64,000 nt of DNA from Litsea cubeba (Eukaryota; Streptophyta; Magnoliopsida; Laurales; Lauraceae): NCBI GenBank assembly GCA_012931725.1, contig CM022945.1:153612766-153676765 (forward strand), written 5' to 3'. Below the pieces are notes generated by a model that saw only the letters and a program-made list of their open reading frames with translations, was not told the origin of the DNA and did no database searches. The first letter of the stretch is position 1. Every line of letters begins with the position of its first letter. Shown in pieces: positions 1 through 10,684 of this stretch. A program made the position numbers and the translations under genes.

Positions 1-2
1 CT

Positions 3-315
3 GAGAAGCTTAAGGCCTAGAATAAAAAGCTGAAGTCGGAGGCCGAGGCTGAGAAGAAAAAGGCGGTCGAGCTCGAGGCTTCCTTGGAGAAGCAAAAGAA
101 CGATATCGAGGGTAGGCTCTGGTTCGGGAACGAGAGGATGGCTGAGCTCGAGAGGCTAATGGAGGAAGCCGATGCCAAGCTTAAGTCGGAGTGTGACGCT
201 TCTTTTGAAGAGGGGGAGGTGAAGGCATCGGTTCATTACAAAGCCCAAGTCATCAAGGTGAGGAACAAGACCTGGGAAATGGCGTGGCGTGCAGATCTGA
301 AGGAGGCATGTGTCC
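3..315 (+). pseudogene. C-terminal coiled-coil part of a Tat antisense ORF, 5' part (Tat-B)
   Basis: An open frame enters from the left edge, is broken by a TAG at 18-20, and then runs as a charged Glu/Lys-rich coiled coil followed by a tail with the motif NKTWEMAWRADLKEAC. At 311-315 it is cut by the Athila-like element; removing that element and one TSD copy lets the frame continue at 22379 through a short Pro/Ser/Glu-rich end to a stop near 22518. A second related tail (motif RDKTWVIGCRAALKE) lies at 23451-23693. The strand is opposite to the Tat-B pol genes at 24690-27190, matching the antisense ORF of the inner Tat element, which also ends in a coiled coil. The link to that family is inference from position and architecture. 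No biochemical function is known to me. Confidence 0.55.
311..315. repeat. TSD TGTCC (left) of the Athila-like element
   Basis: TGTCC at 311-315 is repeated at 22374-22378, exactly outside the two LTR ends. Joining the flanks restores an uninterrupted reading frame, which supports the boundary. Confidence 0.8.
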
Positions 316-1360
316 AGATCGTGCCCTAAGTGTAGGGTCGTCACGATGTAGTAATAACCGGTGAAACCGAGTCGATCCACAAGGAGCCAATGATCGCAAT
401 GTACCTGTCCTACTGAAAAACTAGTGCTACCCTATGGAAATCTATAAAAATCACAAATCCTACTTTAATATAAAAAAATGATTACAGATCTAAATAAATT
501 AATTACAACCCGATTTAAATAAAAATTCTAAACTAGAAACCTAGTCTAATAAAACTATACTAAAAACTGCATCCACCATAAAAATAATCAGAAAACTAAT
601 TGGAGATTTTAAAAATTCAGAAATAATTAAATTGAAATTCAAGTTTGAATGAGAGCCTTGCAATCTAAGGGTCAGGGTTCCGTTGTTTTCTAAATACTGA
701 AAATATGGCCGATTTCATTAAAGACCCAAAATCTAAAAAATCAGATTTATTAATATTTGAGAAATTTCAGAAAGACTATAGTGTCCTTCAAATATTTTCA
801 GTATTCAGCGGCCTTTAGGCATGCAATATATCATTCAAAAATAAGGCATCAAAAAGAAATAAATAAAGAAAATAGATTAGTAAATTAAAATTCAGATTTT
901 GAATTAAAATTGCTCACCCATAAAATCAATCAATGAAAATAAATCAACTTACACCCTTTCTCCTTAGATTACAAGTAGCAAATCTACTCCTCCATCCTTT
1001 TCCTTCTTCCTTCACACATCAATTTTTTCTTTGGCCTCGTACAACACGTGAGTGAGATGGGTAGAAAAAAGAGAGAGAATAAGGGGAAAAAATAAAAAAA
1101 AAATAACGAGAGAGAGTGGAGATGAGAGAGATCGAATGGAAAGAAGTTGATGGGCCAGAGAATGAATGGACGTCCGATCGGTGCTAACTGAGATGGGAGA
1201 GAATAAAGAGAGAAAGAATGGTGGGGAGAGAGATATCCACGTGAGAATGGGAAGAGTTTGTTTTTGTTTGTATGAAATTTCTCTAACTTGGACTCTTTGA
1301 ATTTTGGGATCTTGAACTGTTTTGACTTTGAAATTGGATTCCTTATCTCTATTTTTTTTG
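316..1360 (-). repeat. Left (3') LTR of Athila-like element, outer part
   Basis: Matches 20448-21500 base for base with scattered differences. It stops at CTCTATTTTTTTTG (1347-1360), where the MULE is inserted; the LTR resumes at 12004. Open frames on either strand here (for example 984-1499 minus) have no homology and cross the MULE junction. Confidence 0.9.
1352..1360. repeat. MULE TSD TTTTTTTTG (left copy)
   Basis: Nine bases, repeated at 11995-12003. The uninterrupted LTR at 21492-21500 has a single copy. A nine-base TSD is the usual length for Mutator-like elements. Confidence 0.75.
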
Positions 1361-1415
1361 GGGGGGCTTTGGCGGTAGGTCCCTCATCATTTCCATTTAA
1401 AGCTAAAGGTCCACT
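1361..1415 (+). repeat. Left terminal inverted repeat of MULE
   Basis: Starts GGGGGGCTTTGGCGGTAGG and aligns imperfectly over about 50 bases with the reverse complement of 11943-11994 (GGGTAAATTAGCGAGAGG). Shared blocks are GCG, AGGTCC, AT.ATT and TAAAG near matching distances. Weaker similarity seems to extend inward, with CACGTCA present in both. Confidence 0.65.
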
Positions 1416-1809
1416 CACTTTTTTCGTAGCGGCGGAAGTCATTTCATGAAAATGACCTACTGAAAAAGACAAAAACGCCCCCGGACACGTCAGCATCAAG
1501 TATAGCTTCGTTTAAAACCGCTTCAAAACAATTCAGCGAATCATAAACGATTCATCAGAAACCGAAATCGAAAGCGAAATCAAAAGCGAAGACGAAGACG
1601 AAAAACCTAGAAGCAAAATCAACTAATTGAAGACCTCGATCATCTGATTTGTCTTCACTTTAAGGTCAGATAAAATGCTTCTTCCATTCCAAAAACGAAG
1701 TCGTAAAAGATAATTTCATCTGAAAAAAAAAAAATAAGAACCTAACAGGGTCTTTGATTTCGTTCTTCTCTGATTTTATCTATGCTTTATACTCATCTCT
1801 ATGTAGATA

Positions 1810-4800
1810 ATGGCTAGAACAAAGTCCTCGATTACCTCAAGTCAAGGCAAAAAGCAAGCGAAAGATCAAGAGAAAAGGAAATCAAAAGTGCAACCAAAGC
1901 AAGAGCAAGGTCAATCATCAAACAGAGAGGGTTTCCTGAGTTTAAAAATCATTTTATCTGACTTTTAACTGAATTGTCTTAGTCTGATATCAACTAAAAA
2001 CGACTTTAAATGATTTTATCTGTACAATACATAATTTTATCTGAATTTTAATTGCTATCAATGACGGTTAAACAGGGTTAGGGTTCCAAGCGAAAATATC
2101 TGACTGTAACACGATATGCTCTGATTTTCTTCTGAATGTATCTGAGATTCTTATAAAATGCTATGAGAATAATTTGAAATGTATTAAACTTGGTTTTCAA
2201 AGAGATTATCTGTGTTTTAGGTCAATTTATCTGAGTTTTTTCATAGGTTATCTGTCTCTGGAATGAAGTTATCTGACTTATATCTCTCTATCTGTATGAC
2301 ATTATCTGTGTTTAGGTCAATTTATCTGAGTTTTTGTATAGGTTATCTGACTTATCAATGAAGTTATCTGACTTATCTCTCTCTATCTGTATGAGATTAT
2401 CTGTGTTTTAGGTCAATTTATCTGAGTTTTTTCATAGGTTATCTGTCTCTGGAATGAATTTATCTGACTTATATCTCTCTATCTGTATGACATTATCTGT
2501 GTTTAGGTCAATTTATCTGAGTTTTTGTATAGGTTATCTGACTTATCAATGAAGTTATCTGACTTATCTCTCTCTATCTGTATGAGATTATCTGTGTTTT
2601 AGATCAATTTATCTGAGTTTTTTCATAGGTTATCTGTCTCTGGAATGAATTTATCTGACTTATATCTCTCTATCTGTATGACATTATCTGTGTTTAGGTC
2701 AATTTATCTGAGTTTTTGTATAGGTTATCTGACTTATCAATGAAGTTATCTGACTTATCTCTCTCTATTTGTATGAGATTATCTGTGTTTTAGGTCAATT
2801 TATCTGAGTTTTTTCATAGGTTATCTGTCTCTGGAATGAATTTATCTGACTTATATCTCTCTATCTGTATGACATTATCTGTGTTTAGGTCAATTTATCT
2901 GAGTTTTTGTATAGGTTATCTGACTTATCAATGAAGTTATCTGACTTATCTCTCTCTATCTGTATGAGATTATCTGTGTTTTAGGTCAGTTTATCTGAGT
3001 TTGTTCATAGGTTATCTGTCTCTGGAATGAATTTATCTGACTTATATCTCTCTATCTGTATGACATTATCTGTGTTTAGGTCAATTTATCTGAGTTTTTG
3101 TATAGGTTATCTGACTTATCAATGAAGTTATCTGACTTATCTCTCTCTATCTGTATGAGATTATCTGTGTTTTAGATCAATTTATCTGAGTTTTTTCATA
3201 GGTTATCTGTCTCTGGAATGAAGTTATCTGACTTATATCTCTCTATCTGTATGACATTATCTGTGTTTAGGTCAATTTATCTGAGTTTTTGTATAGGTTA
3301 TCTGACTTATCAATGAAGTTATCTGACTTATCTCTCTCTATCTGTATGAAATTATCTGTGTTTTAGGTCAATTTATCTGAGTTTTTTCATAGGTTATCTG
3401 TCTCTGGAATGAATTTATCTGACTTATATCTCTCTATCTGTATGACATTATCTGTGTTTAGGTCAATTTATCTGAGTTTTTGTATAGGTTATCTGACTTA
3501 TCAATGAAGTTATCTGACTTATCTCTCTCTATCTGTATGAGATTATCTGTGTTTTAGGTCAATTTATCTGAGTTTTTTCATAGGTTATCTGTCTTTGGAA
3601 TGAAGTTATCTGACCTATATCTCTCTATCTGTATGACATTATCTTTATTTTAGGTCAATTTATCTGAGTTTGCTATCAATTAATCTGAGTGTGACTTGTA
3701 TTTATCTGAATTTGAAATTAATTTATCTAAGCTTTCTGTGCATTTATATAAATTTGATATTAATTTTTTTTAAACTTTGATGAGAGTTTATATGAATTTA
3801 GGTTTGGTTTGATTAGATTTGGATTGATTTATATTAATAATCTTGTATTAAATTATCTGTGTACATGTACACCAACAGCTGAAAGCAATCAAAATATAAA
3901 GAATTACACAAAGCAGAATAACCAAGCAAAGCCACACTGGCAATTTAGATCAAGCTTGGTATCAATAGTGAGACTATTTGACAGCATCAAAACGAGTATA
4001 ACCACTGCACATAAAGCTAAGTTGAAGAAGACACCTTTCTGGTTTCTTATAAATTCCATATTGAACCAAAAAGTTACAGAGAAGAGATGCAGAAAATATG
4101 ATAAAGACATCATGCAAATTCTAAACACATACAACAGCGAAGAAGGAAAATTCAAAATTGGAAGTCAGTATGTCCCGTTCACATCAGAAGACATCTCTCT
4201 AATATTTGGAATACCACATGGATCTAAGACATTAGATTTGAAATATGCAAAGAAGAAACAATCAGAATTCATAGAAAGAAGATTCTTAAACATTCCAAGG
4301 GTATCAGCGCCAAAAATAAAGGAACAGCTGGATATTGCACTCAATGGAGCAACTGAAGTTGATGTCGCCGATGTGTCAAGACTAATATGCCTTTACATAC
4401 TTGTGACGTTGTTTTTTTCAACACATGGCAATTCAATAGGATGGCCATACGTCATTTATGTTGAGAATTATGTTGAAATGAAAAATTATGCATGGACAGA
4501 AGAGATAACAAAGTTTCTCATGCAATCAGTTCACAACAGAAATGATGGTTCAGATAAAGTAATTGGCTGTCTATTTGCACTACCGGTAAGATAAACAAAC
4601 ATCCTTTTTACATCTATAATTTTACAACTTACCAATTTATTTATAAATTAAAATTGACTAAGTTATTGTATATTCATTTGAACAGTATTGGTTATGCGAA
4701 CACACGTCGTTGTTGGAGCCATTCAAACCTAGTGAATTCCCTAGATTGTTGAAGTGGGATCTTAAGGGCTTAAACAACACACTGCAGAAAAATTCACTGA

Positions 4801-7743
4801 ATACATTACATAGCAAACAGGTAATTTTATCTGAATTTTTCTGAACACGTAATGCTATATAACAGATAGTATAGATACATTTATCTGAATTTTATATGCC
4901 TTGTTGTTATAAATTAACAGTGTCTCACACTTCAGGTAATTGTTGGTAAATTGGAGAGGACATTGCATGAAGAGAAATGCTTCCTGACATATGGGAATAG
5001 AAGCAGTGTTGATGATAATCAAATAACTAATAAGGAAGCTGAAACAGAGAACAAAGACATTGTCGAAATAGTACAAGAAGGACATGAGCAGTATATTCCT
5101 GGCCTTAATGATGATGTTGAGATTACTAAAGCAATTGAGCAGTCAGCATCAAGAGAACATGACCCAAGCCAATTTCATCTGGCCCAAACAACAGAAACGT
5201 TGTTAATTTCTGAATTAGAAGAACAAAGAGAAAAGGAAGGGCAAGAAGAAATTGCTAGGACTGAAGAAAGAGTTGAGTTTCTCACATTATCTTCAGAGTG
5301 GGAACAGTATGAAGAAATAAAAGGAAAAACAGATAAAGTTGTAGAGAATGTTGTAAGTGACATAATTGGAAGCACAAGTGAATCATTCATTGGAGTACCA
5401 ACAACAAAGCTATCTGAATCTGAAGGAGGCAATACTAAAAAACAAGACTCCCAAGCTCAACTTGACAAAATCATAGTTGAATTGAAAATAGCAAGAGAAG
5501 AAAATTGTAATCTACAAAATGAAAGCATGGAATTGGGAAAAAGGCTAAGCAGCTTGGCCAAAGAAAGAGATGATGCGGTTTCTTTAACCGAGAAGGTCAC
5601 AACTGAAAATGCTGATCTAGAAAAAGAGAACAACGACCTCAAAAGCAAGCTCGAGAATTCATCTCTTGTAGTCAACTCCCTTACTGAACAACTAAAGCAA
5701 CTGCAGCAGCTATCAGAGCGAAATTCTTCAAGAGCTGCACATGCAGAAGAGGAATTAAAGGCATTGAAATATAAACTTGCAATAACTGAGGCAACAAATT
5801 TTGAATTAGAAAACAAGATAAAAGAAGCTACACTTCTTTATGCAAGCACAGAGATAAATTTGGCTGAAAAGAGTTTGGAAAAAATATATCTTCCAACAGC
5901 AAAACAAATGATGGGGGATCAGCCTCCTCAGCCAACAAACAAAAGTAAAACTGAAAAGGTATTTCAAACTATTCAAATGAATTTATCTGAGCCTTAAATG
6001 ATTTTACATAGGTCTGGTAAGATTTTATTTAATTTTGATACGAATTTATCTGAGATTGACATGAATTTATCTGAGATTGATATGAATTTGTGGCTTATAT
6101 TTCAATTTATATGAGTTTGGTAATGAATTTATCTGAGTTTCCTATTAGGTTTGGGTCTGTTTTAATAAAAATTTATCTGACTATTGTATGATTATAACTA
6201 AGCTTCAATCAATTCAATATGAATATTTAAATGGTGCATTACATATAAGGTACCAGAACAATCATCAATGGTCAAAAGAGTAAAGAAGCGACGAGAAGCA
6301 GCAGCAAAAAATATTGCAGAGCCAGAACAGAAGAAGGCTAAGAAGCAAAAGAATGTACCAAGAGATAAAATGGTTGCTTGCTCAAAGGACATTATTGACA
6401 TAAATGAGCAAATACAGAACAAAGCTAAGAGTAAATCAGAGAAGAAGGAACCGTTTAAGCTTCCAAAAAACCCAATCACCAAATTGTTGACTGAAGCTGA
6501 CAAGAAGAAGTTAAAGCTCATATATGACACAGAAGGATATAAGTAAGTTGACATCATAAATTACTCTGGCAAGTCATCAATAACATTATAAACATAAACT
6601 AACAACATTTCACATATACAATTGCAGTGCAACAGTTTGGGGCGGAGAAAGTGAAAACAATGTGTTGTATGAGGACATAATTGTAATCCTATCTGGCGCT
6701 GATATATCAAGCAGTGTAAGAAACCTACTACAACAATATCGTATATTTATTAAATGTTTAAATAACATGTGTTTTATAACGTACATAACCTGATGTATCT
6801 GTAATCCATCAGGTAATTGATAGTTATACACAGATGCTGTACAAAGAGCAAACAGACCTTGAAAATGAACTCAAGACATTGGGAAAGGAGGGTCTGGAGG
6901 AGGATGAAAAATCATATTTCATCAGTAGCCTTTGCTGGGTAACACAAATAACTTTTTTGCAATGTCTGTAATGGAATTCATTAAATGACATTAATACTCT
7001 TAAATTCCATACTTGTGCAGACAATGCTCACTGCTGAAAACAAAAATATGAGAGAAACCATCCTCAATCATCAAATCTCACCATACAAAATGCAGAATCA
7101 TAGATATGTCCACTTTCCAATGAACTCTAATGGAAGGAACAAAGATGCAACACCATTCCATTGGACTCTGTTACTACTTGATCGAAAACAAGGCCAGTGG
7201 ATGCACTACAACTCCATGAGGCCAAGGGAGAAAAATGCAATTGATCACTACTTCAAGGATGCCGAATTACTGGTACATGTCATTCACTTTAACTTCCTTT
7301 AAATCATGCTTGACACAAGTTGTTATATATGTGGCTAATCAAAATGATGTGATCACAGAAACAGTATGTAGAAAATTACAACTACGTCAACATTGAGGAA
7401 ACACAACCATATAATGAGCCATTGATCAGCATAGAAAGAGCACCACAACAAAAACACGGATCGTAAGTATTGTAACAGGAACCCATATTACACAAAAAAA
7501 AAAAAAACCATAGACAACCAAACAATATGAATAACTGACAATACCATGTCACATTGCAGGCTTGATTGTGGCATCATCGTCTGCTACCTCATGGCTCAGA
7601 TCTCTCGTTGCAAACCAATTAACAACAAGTTGGCACAAAGCGTCATAAACAGCTTTAGAGCAGAATTAGCAGTCAAGTTCTTGCATGATGAGCCACGTAC
7701 TTGGACAATAGAAGACTTTCAAGCCAAAATGTTCGCATCATAA
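1810..7743 (+). CDS. Ulp1-like (C48) cysteine protease gene of the MULE, ten predicted exons
   Basis: Exons read by eye from frame and GT/AG sites: 1810-1909, 3879-4585, 4686-4820, 4936-5958, 6250-6542, 6628-6715, 6813-6938, 7021-7272, 7359-7462, 7560-7743. All phases agree and total 3012 nt (1003 aa). Order: basic N-terminus; a domain around residues 100-310 with FTSEDISLIFGIPHG and YWLCEHT; coiled coil about 470-610; Lys-rich nuclear-localisation-like stretch about 660-690; C48 peptidase from about 783, starting VIDSYTQ. Catalytic His871 (PFHWTLLLLD), Gln939 (APQQ), Cys946 (LDCGIIVC). The Asp position, 17 residues after His as in yeast Ulp1, is Asn888 (HYNSM). C48 enzymes remove SUMO from proteins in the nucleus; activity here is unproven. 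Exon 1 is the least certain, though its phase fits the downstream acceptor. Confidence 0.8.
2211..3650 (+). repeat. 191-bp dimeric tandem array rich in TTATCTG
   Basis: The phrase TGTGTTTTAG recurs at 2211, 2402, 2593, 2784, 2975, 3166, 3357 and 3548, exactly 191 bp apart. Each unit is made of two related halves of about 97 and 94 bp, so the array is about 15 half-units. Every half holds several copies of TTATCTG(A/T). It lies within the predicted first intron of the protease gene. Degenerate single copies of the motif flank it at 1940-2210 and 3650-3740. Confidence 0.95.
5990..6190 (+). repeat. TTATCTGAG-type repeats in intron 4 of the protease gene
   Basis: The intron 5959-6249 holds several copies of AATTTATCTGAG spaced 20-60 bp apart, same strand as the 191-bp array. 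Other copies occur in intron 3 (4825-4895). Confidence 0.8.
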
Positions 7744-8407
7744 ATGAAAAGACTGACAAACATCATGGATTGTTTTGGATTTTCGTTTTTTTTGGTTCAA
7801 ATTGAAAATTGTAAGATGTTGGAATCAGCATTAAATGAAAACTGACAAACAGCAAGGGATTCTCTTTTTGATTTTTTGTTTTTTTGTTCACAAGGAAAAC
7901 TTTAAGAATGACAAACAGTAGGGGATTTTTTTGTTTTTTTCCTTGGATACAAATATAAGATGTTAGAAAGATGTTTGTAAATGTAAATACGCTTATCAAT
8001 TATATATATCAAGTCATTTTCTTACATGTTGTCATTGGTTTACGTTTGTTACGAATTTATAGAATTTAACTGTAACTTTCATATAGCTAAATTTATCTGT
8101 CTTTTCAAAGAAACTCATGCAAATTTATCTTCCTTTTGAACGAAACTCAGATAAATTTATCTGAGTTTAAATAAAAATCAGTGAAATTAATCTGAGTTTT
8201 GAATGAAAGTTTGATAAATTTATCTGTTGTTGCATTGGAAGTCAACTAAAATCCATGTAAAGTTCGTTACAAAAAGGAAAGATAATATCAATATTTCAAA
8301 GAAACACTTATACTTTGCAATTTTATTCAACTGAAAAAATCCAAATTGGTCTTTATACATGTTGGCAGTCACACATTATCATCACCAAATTATAAAAAAT
8401 GACAAAT
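7744..8407. repeat. Region between the convergent MULE genes
   Basis: Noncoding 664 bp between the protease stop and the transposase stop. It contains an imperfect tandem stretch near 7763-7930 (GGATT..TTTT with TTTTTGTTTTTTT) and a cluster of ATTTATCTG motifs at 8088-8225, again in plus orientation. It must hold the 3' ends of both transcripts; no clear poly(A) signal was assigned. Confidence 0.7.
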
Positions 8408-10684
8408 TCAAACTAATGTCACTGGCAACTCAATAGGCTCCTTGCAGGACTTTTTATTATGACTCCCAATCCGCCCGCATCGTCCACATTTTATCTGCCT
8501 TGTCATCTCACCTCTTGACAAGATCCTCTTCTTCTTTGGCCTTCCGGGTTGACGCCTCATAACAGGGGGCAGAATCACAGCTTCTGCAATTGTTGTCTCT
8601 GGCTTGCCTACAGTTGGGATTGGAATTATAGATTCAGAGTATGCATCTCTGTATGTCTCTATGTGAAAATACCGATCCACATAAAGGTTTAAATCCTTTC
8701 CACACTTTTGAATAGCAGCACATGCATGGGCACACGGGAAGCCATTAATCTGCCATTGATAGCAAGAACATATGCGATTGTAAATATCAACAGTGACCGA
8801 CGGGTACGAATGAACATCAAAAATAGTTTCGCTTGACCGCCTAACGCTCCATGGCCTACCAAGCTTGATAGAAGCCTCCAACCTCTTATCCATGTCTGGA
8901 CAAATGACTCCCTTCCATAAGCTAGACATTTCCCTCCTATTAGCCATCTGCTCCATTATCTGAACCCTTATCATGTCAACCATCTTCGTAATGGGCAGGT
9001 GACGCGCTTCTCTAATCCATGAGTTGAAAGACTCTGAAGCATTGGAGCACATCTCACCATACCGATGGCCCTTAAAATAAGCATTGCTCCACCTATCATG
9101 ACAAAGTCTGGAAAGAAATCTGTCAACATTCGAACCACCTTCATGTCTAAATACCTGCAACTTTGCATGGAATATAGGTACAGTGGGGGAATAGGCACAT
9201 TCACGTAGCAACAAAACCATCCTTTCTCTAAATTCATTTGTGTAACCTCCTGAGAACTTATCTCTCAAATTTGCTTTCAAATGTTGGAGGCAGAAAGCAT
9301 GATGAGCAAATGGAAACACATGTGCAACACCATCCACAAGACCAGCATTCCTGTCAGAAACAAAAGTGATTTGGCGGTCATATGCAACTACTTTCCTCAA
9401 ATTCCGCAAGAACCATTTCCAATTTTCCTCAGTCTCTGAGTCTACCACCGCAAAGGCAAGAGGAAACAGACCTACCACATTCAAGAAACCACTTATTATC
9501 AAATTAAGCAACAACCTTAACTATGCACTGAAATAAAAATAGATAAGATAAACATTATTTAATCTACAAGATGACACTTTACCTTGATTACCATCCTTCC
9601 CTGTTGCTGCCAACAAATTTCCCTTGTACCTGCCCTTCAAAAATGTCCCATCTAGAAACAACAGCGGGCGAACATAATTAAATCCACGAATTGAAGCATT
9701 GAATGAAACAAACAAACGCTTGAAGCACATGGTGGATTCATCGTAATCTAAAACAAACAAACTGCCTGGATTTGTCTCCATAGCAACATTAATGTACCAG
9801 CGAAGATGGTCAAAAGAAAGCGATGTATCACCAAACAGCTTATTCCTTGCCCTTTCAACCCCCCACCATGCATGATGGTATGTAATGGTGAGCCCATAGT
9901 TTACATGAAAATAATGCACAACATCAATGGGTCTGGTCATTGGCTTCTCTCGAATATGATCCATCATTAAATCACAAACAATTTCAGAGCTAATCCGGCT
10001 ACTCTTAGATGTACGAACTGCTGCTCCACATGTATGCTCATTATCAAATGACCTTAGAAACAAAAAACTACTAGACTTCTCAATCGATGCGTGAACACGC
10101 CACATGCAATCCTGGGTTTTACGATGAGAGCATTCAGCTGTGATCCTTACTTTATCATTCTTGACATACACAAACTCAAATCCCAACTCAATCGAATATT
10201 TGCACAGCACATTCCTAAATTCAGAAGCCCCACCCTCAAATCTCTGTCCAACATGACTGATACCATTCATCCAATCTGAAGAAAGAAGAAACTTCTCCCT
10301 ATGTGAACAAAACTGTGGAAGCAAATCTGTCTCTACATCTGTAGCATCATATTCCACTACTGCCATTCTGTCTTCACAAAAATCATCCATATTATCCTCA
10401 TTGTCCTCATTACCATATTCAGATAATTTTGATACAAAGACATCAACTCGATCCAATCCCAATGAAACTGCCAACATAGACATGCTCAACAAGTCTCTGT
10501 CATTGTCAAGCATACACTTTGGATGCCCAGGCAATGCATATGTGAAGCACACATTGTTGGGCAACAAAGACTTCCACTTGCAACAAATTTGGTTAACCAA
10601 ATCATCCATTCTCATACTATCAGTCAAAATTACAACATTGGTGAACATACCAAGCTTGCAAAGAAGCATAATTGGTTTTGCCAT
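8408..10684 (-). CDS. mudrA-like: MULE transposase (MURA type), intact, one intron
   Basis: Exon 1 10684-9583 and exon 2 9471-8408 join across a 111-bp GT/AG intron to give 721 residues. Start chosen at the ATG at 10684 (MAKPIMLLCK); an upstream noncoding or coding exon near 11640-11700 is possible because a splice-acceptor-like TATGCAG precedes it. Domains: N-terminal MuDR-type region (1-85); acidic linker; Cys/His finger around 180-225 (CSHRKTQDC...HTC); MULE DDE core with Asp344 (LLFLDGTFLKG), Asp407 (FVSDRNAG), the C-x2-H pair in FCLQHL, and Glu514 (SNASESFN); SWIM zinc finger about 602-616 (CSC...CAH); Lys-rich linker and a C-terminal zinc knuckle (CGRCGRIGSHNKKSC). It cuts and joins element ends in the nucleus by binding the terminal repeats. 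Length and domain set are normal for an active MURA. Confidence 0.93.

Noticed and set aside
984..1499. 171-codon minus-strand frame
   Set aside because: It spans the junction of the Athila LTR and the MULE end, is low in complexity, and the intact LTR copy has only a broken equivalent.
2211..3650. CRISPR-like regular repeats
   Set aside because: The 191-bp units are contiguous with no unique spacers, and the context is a plant transposon intron.
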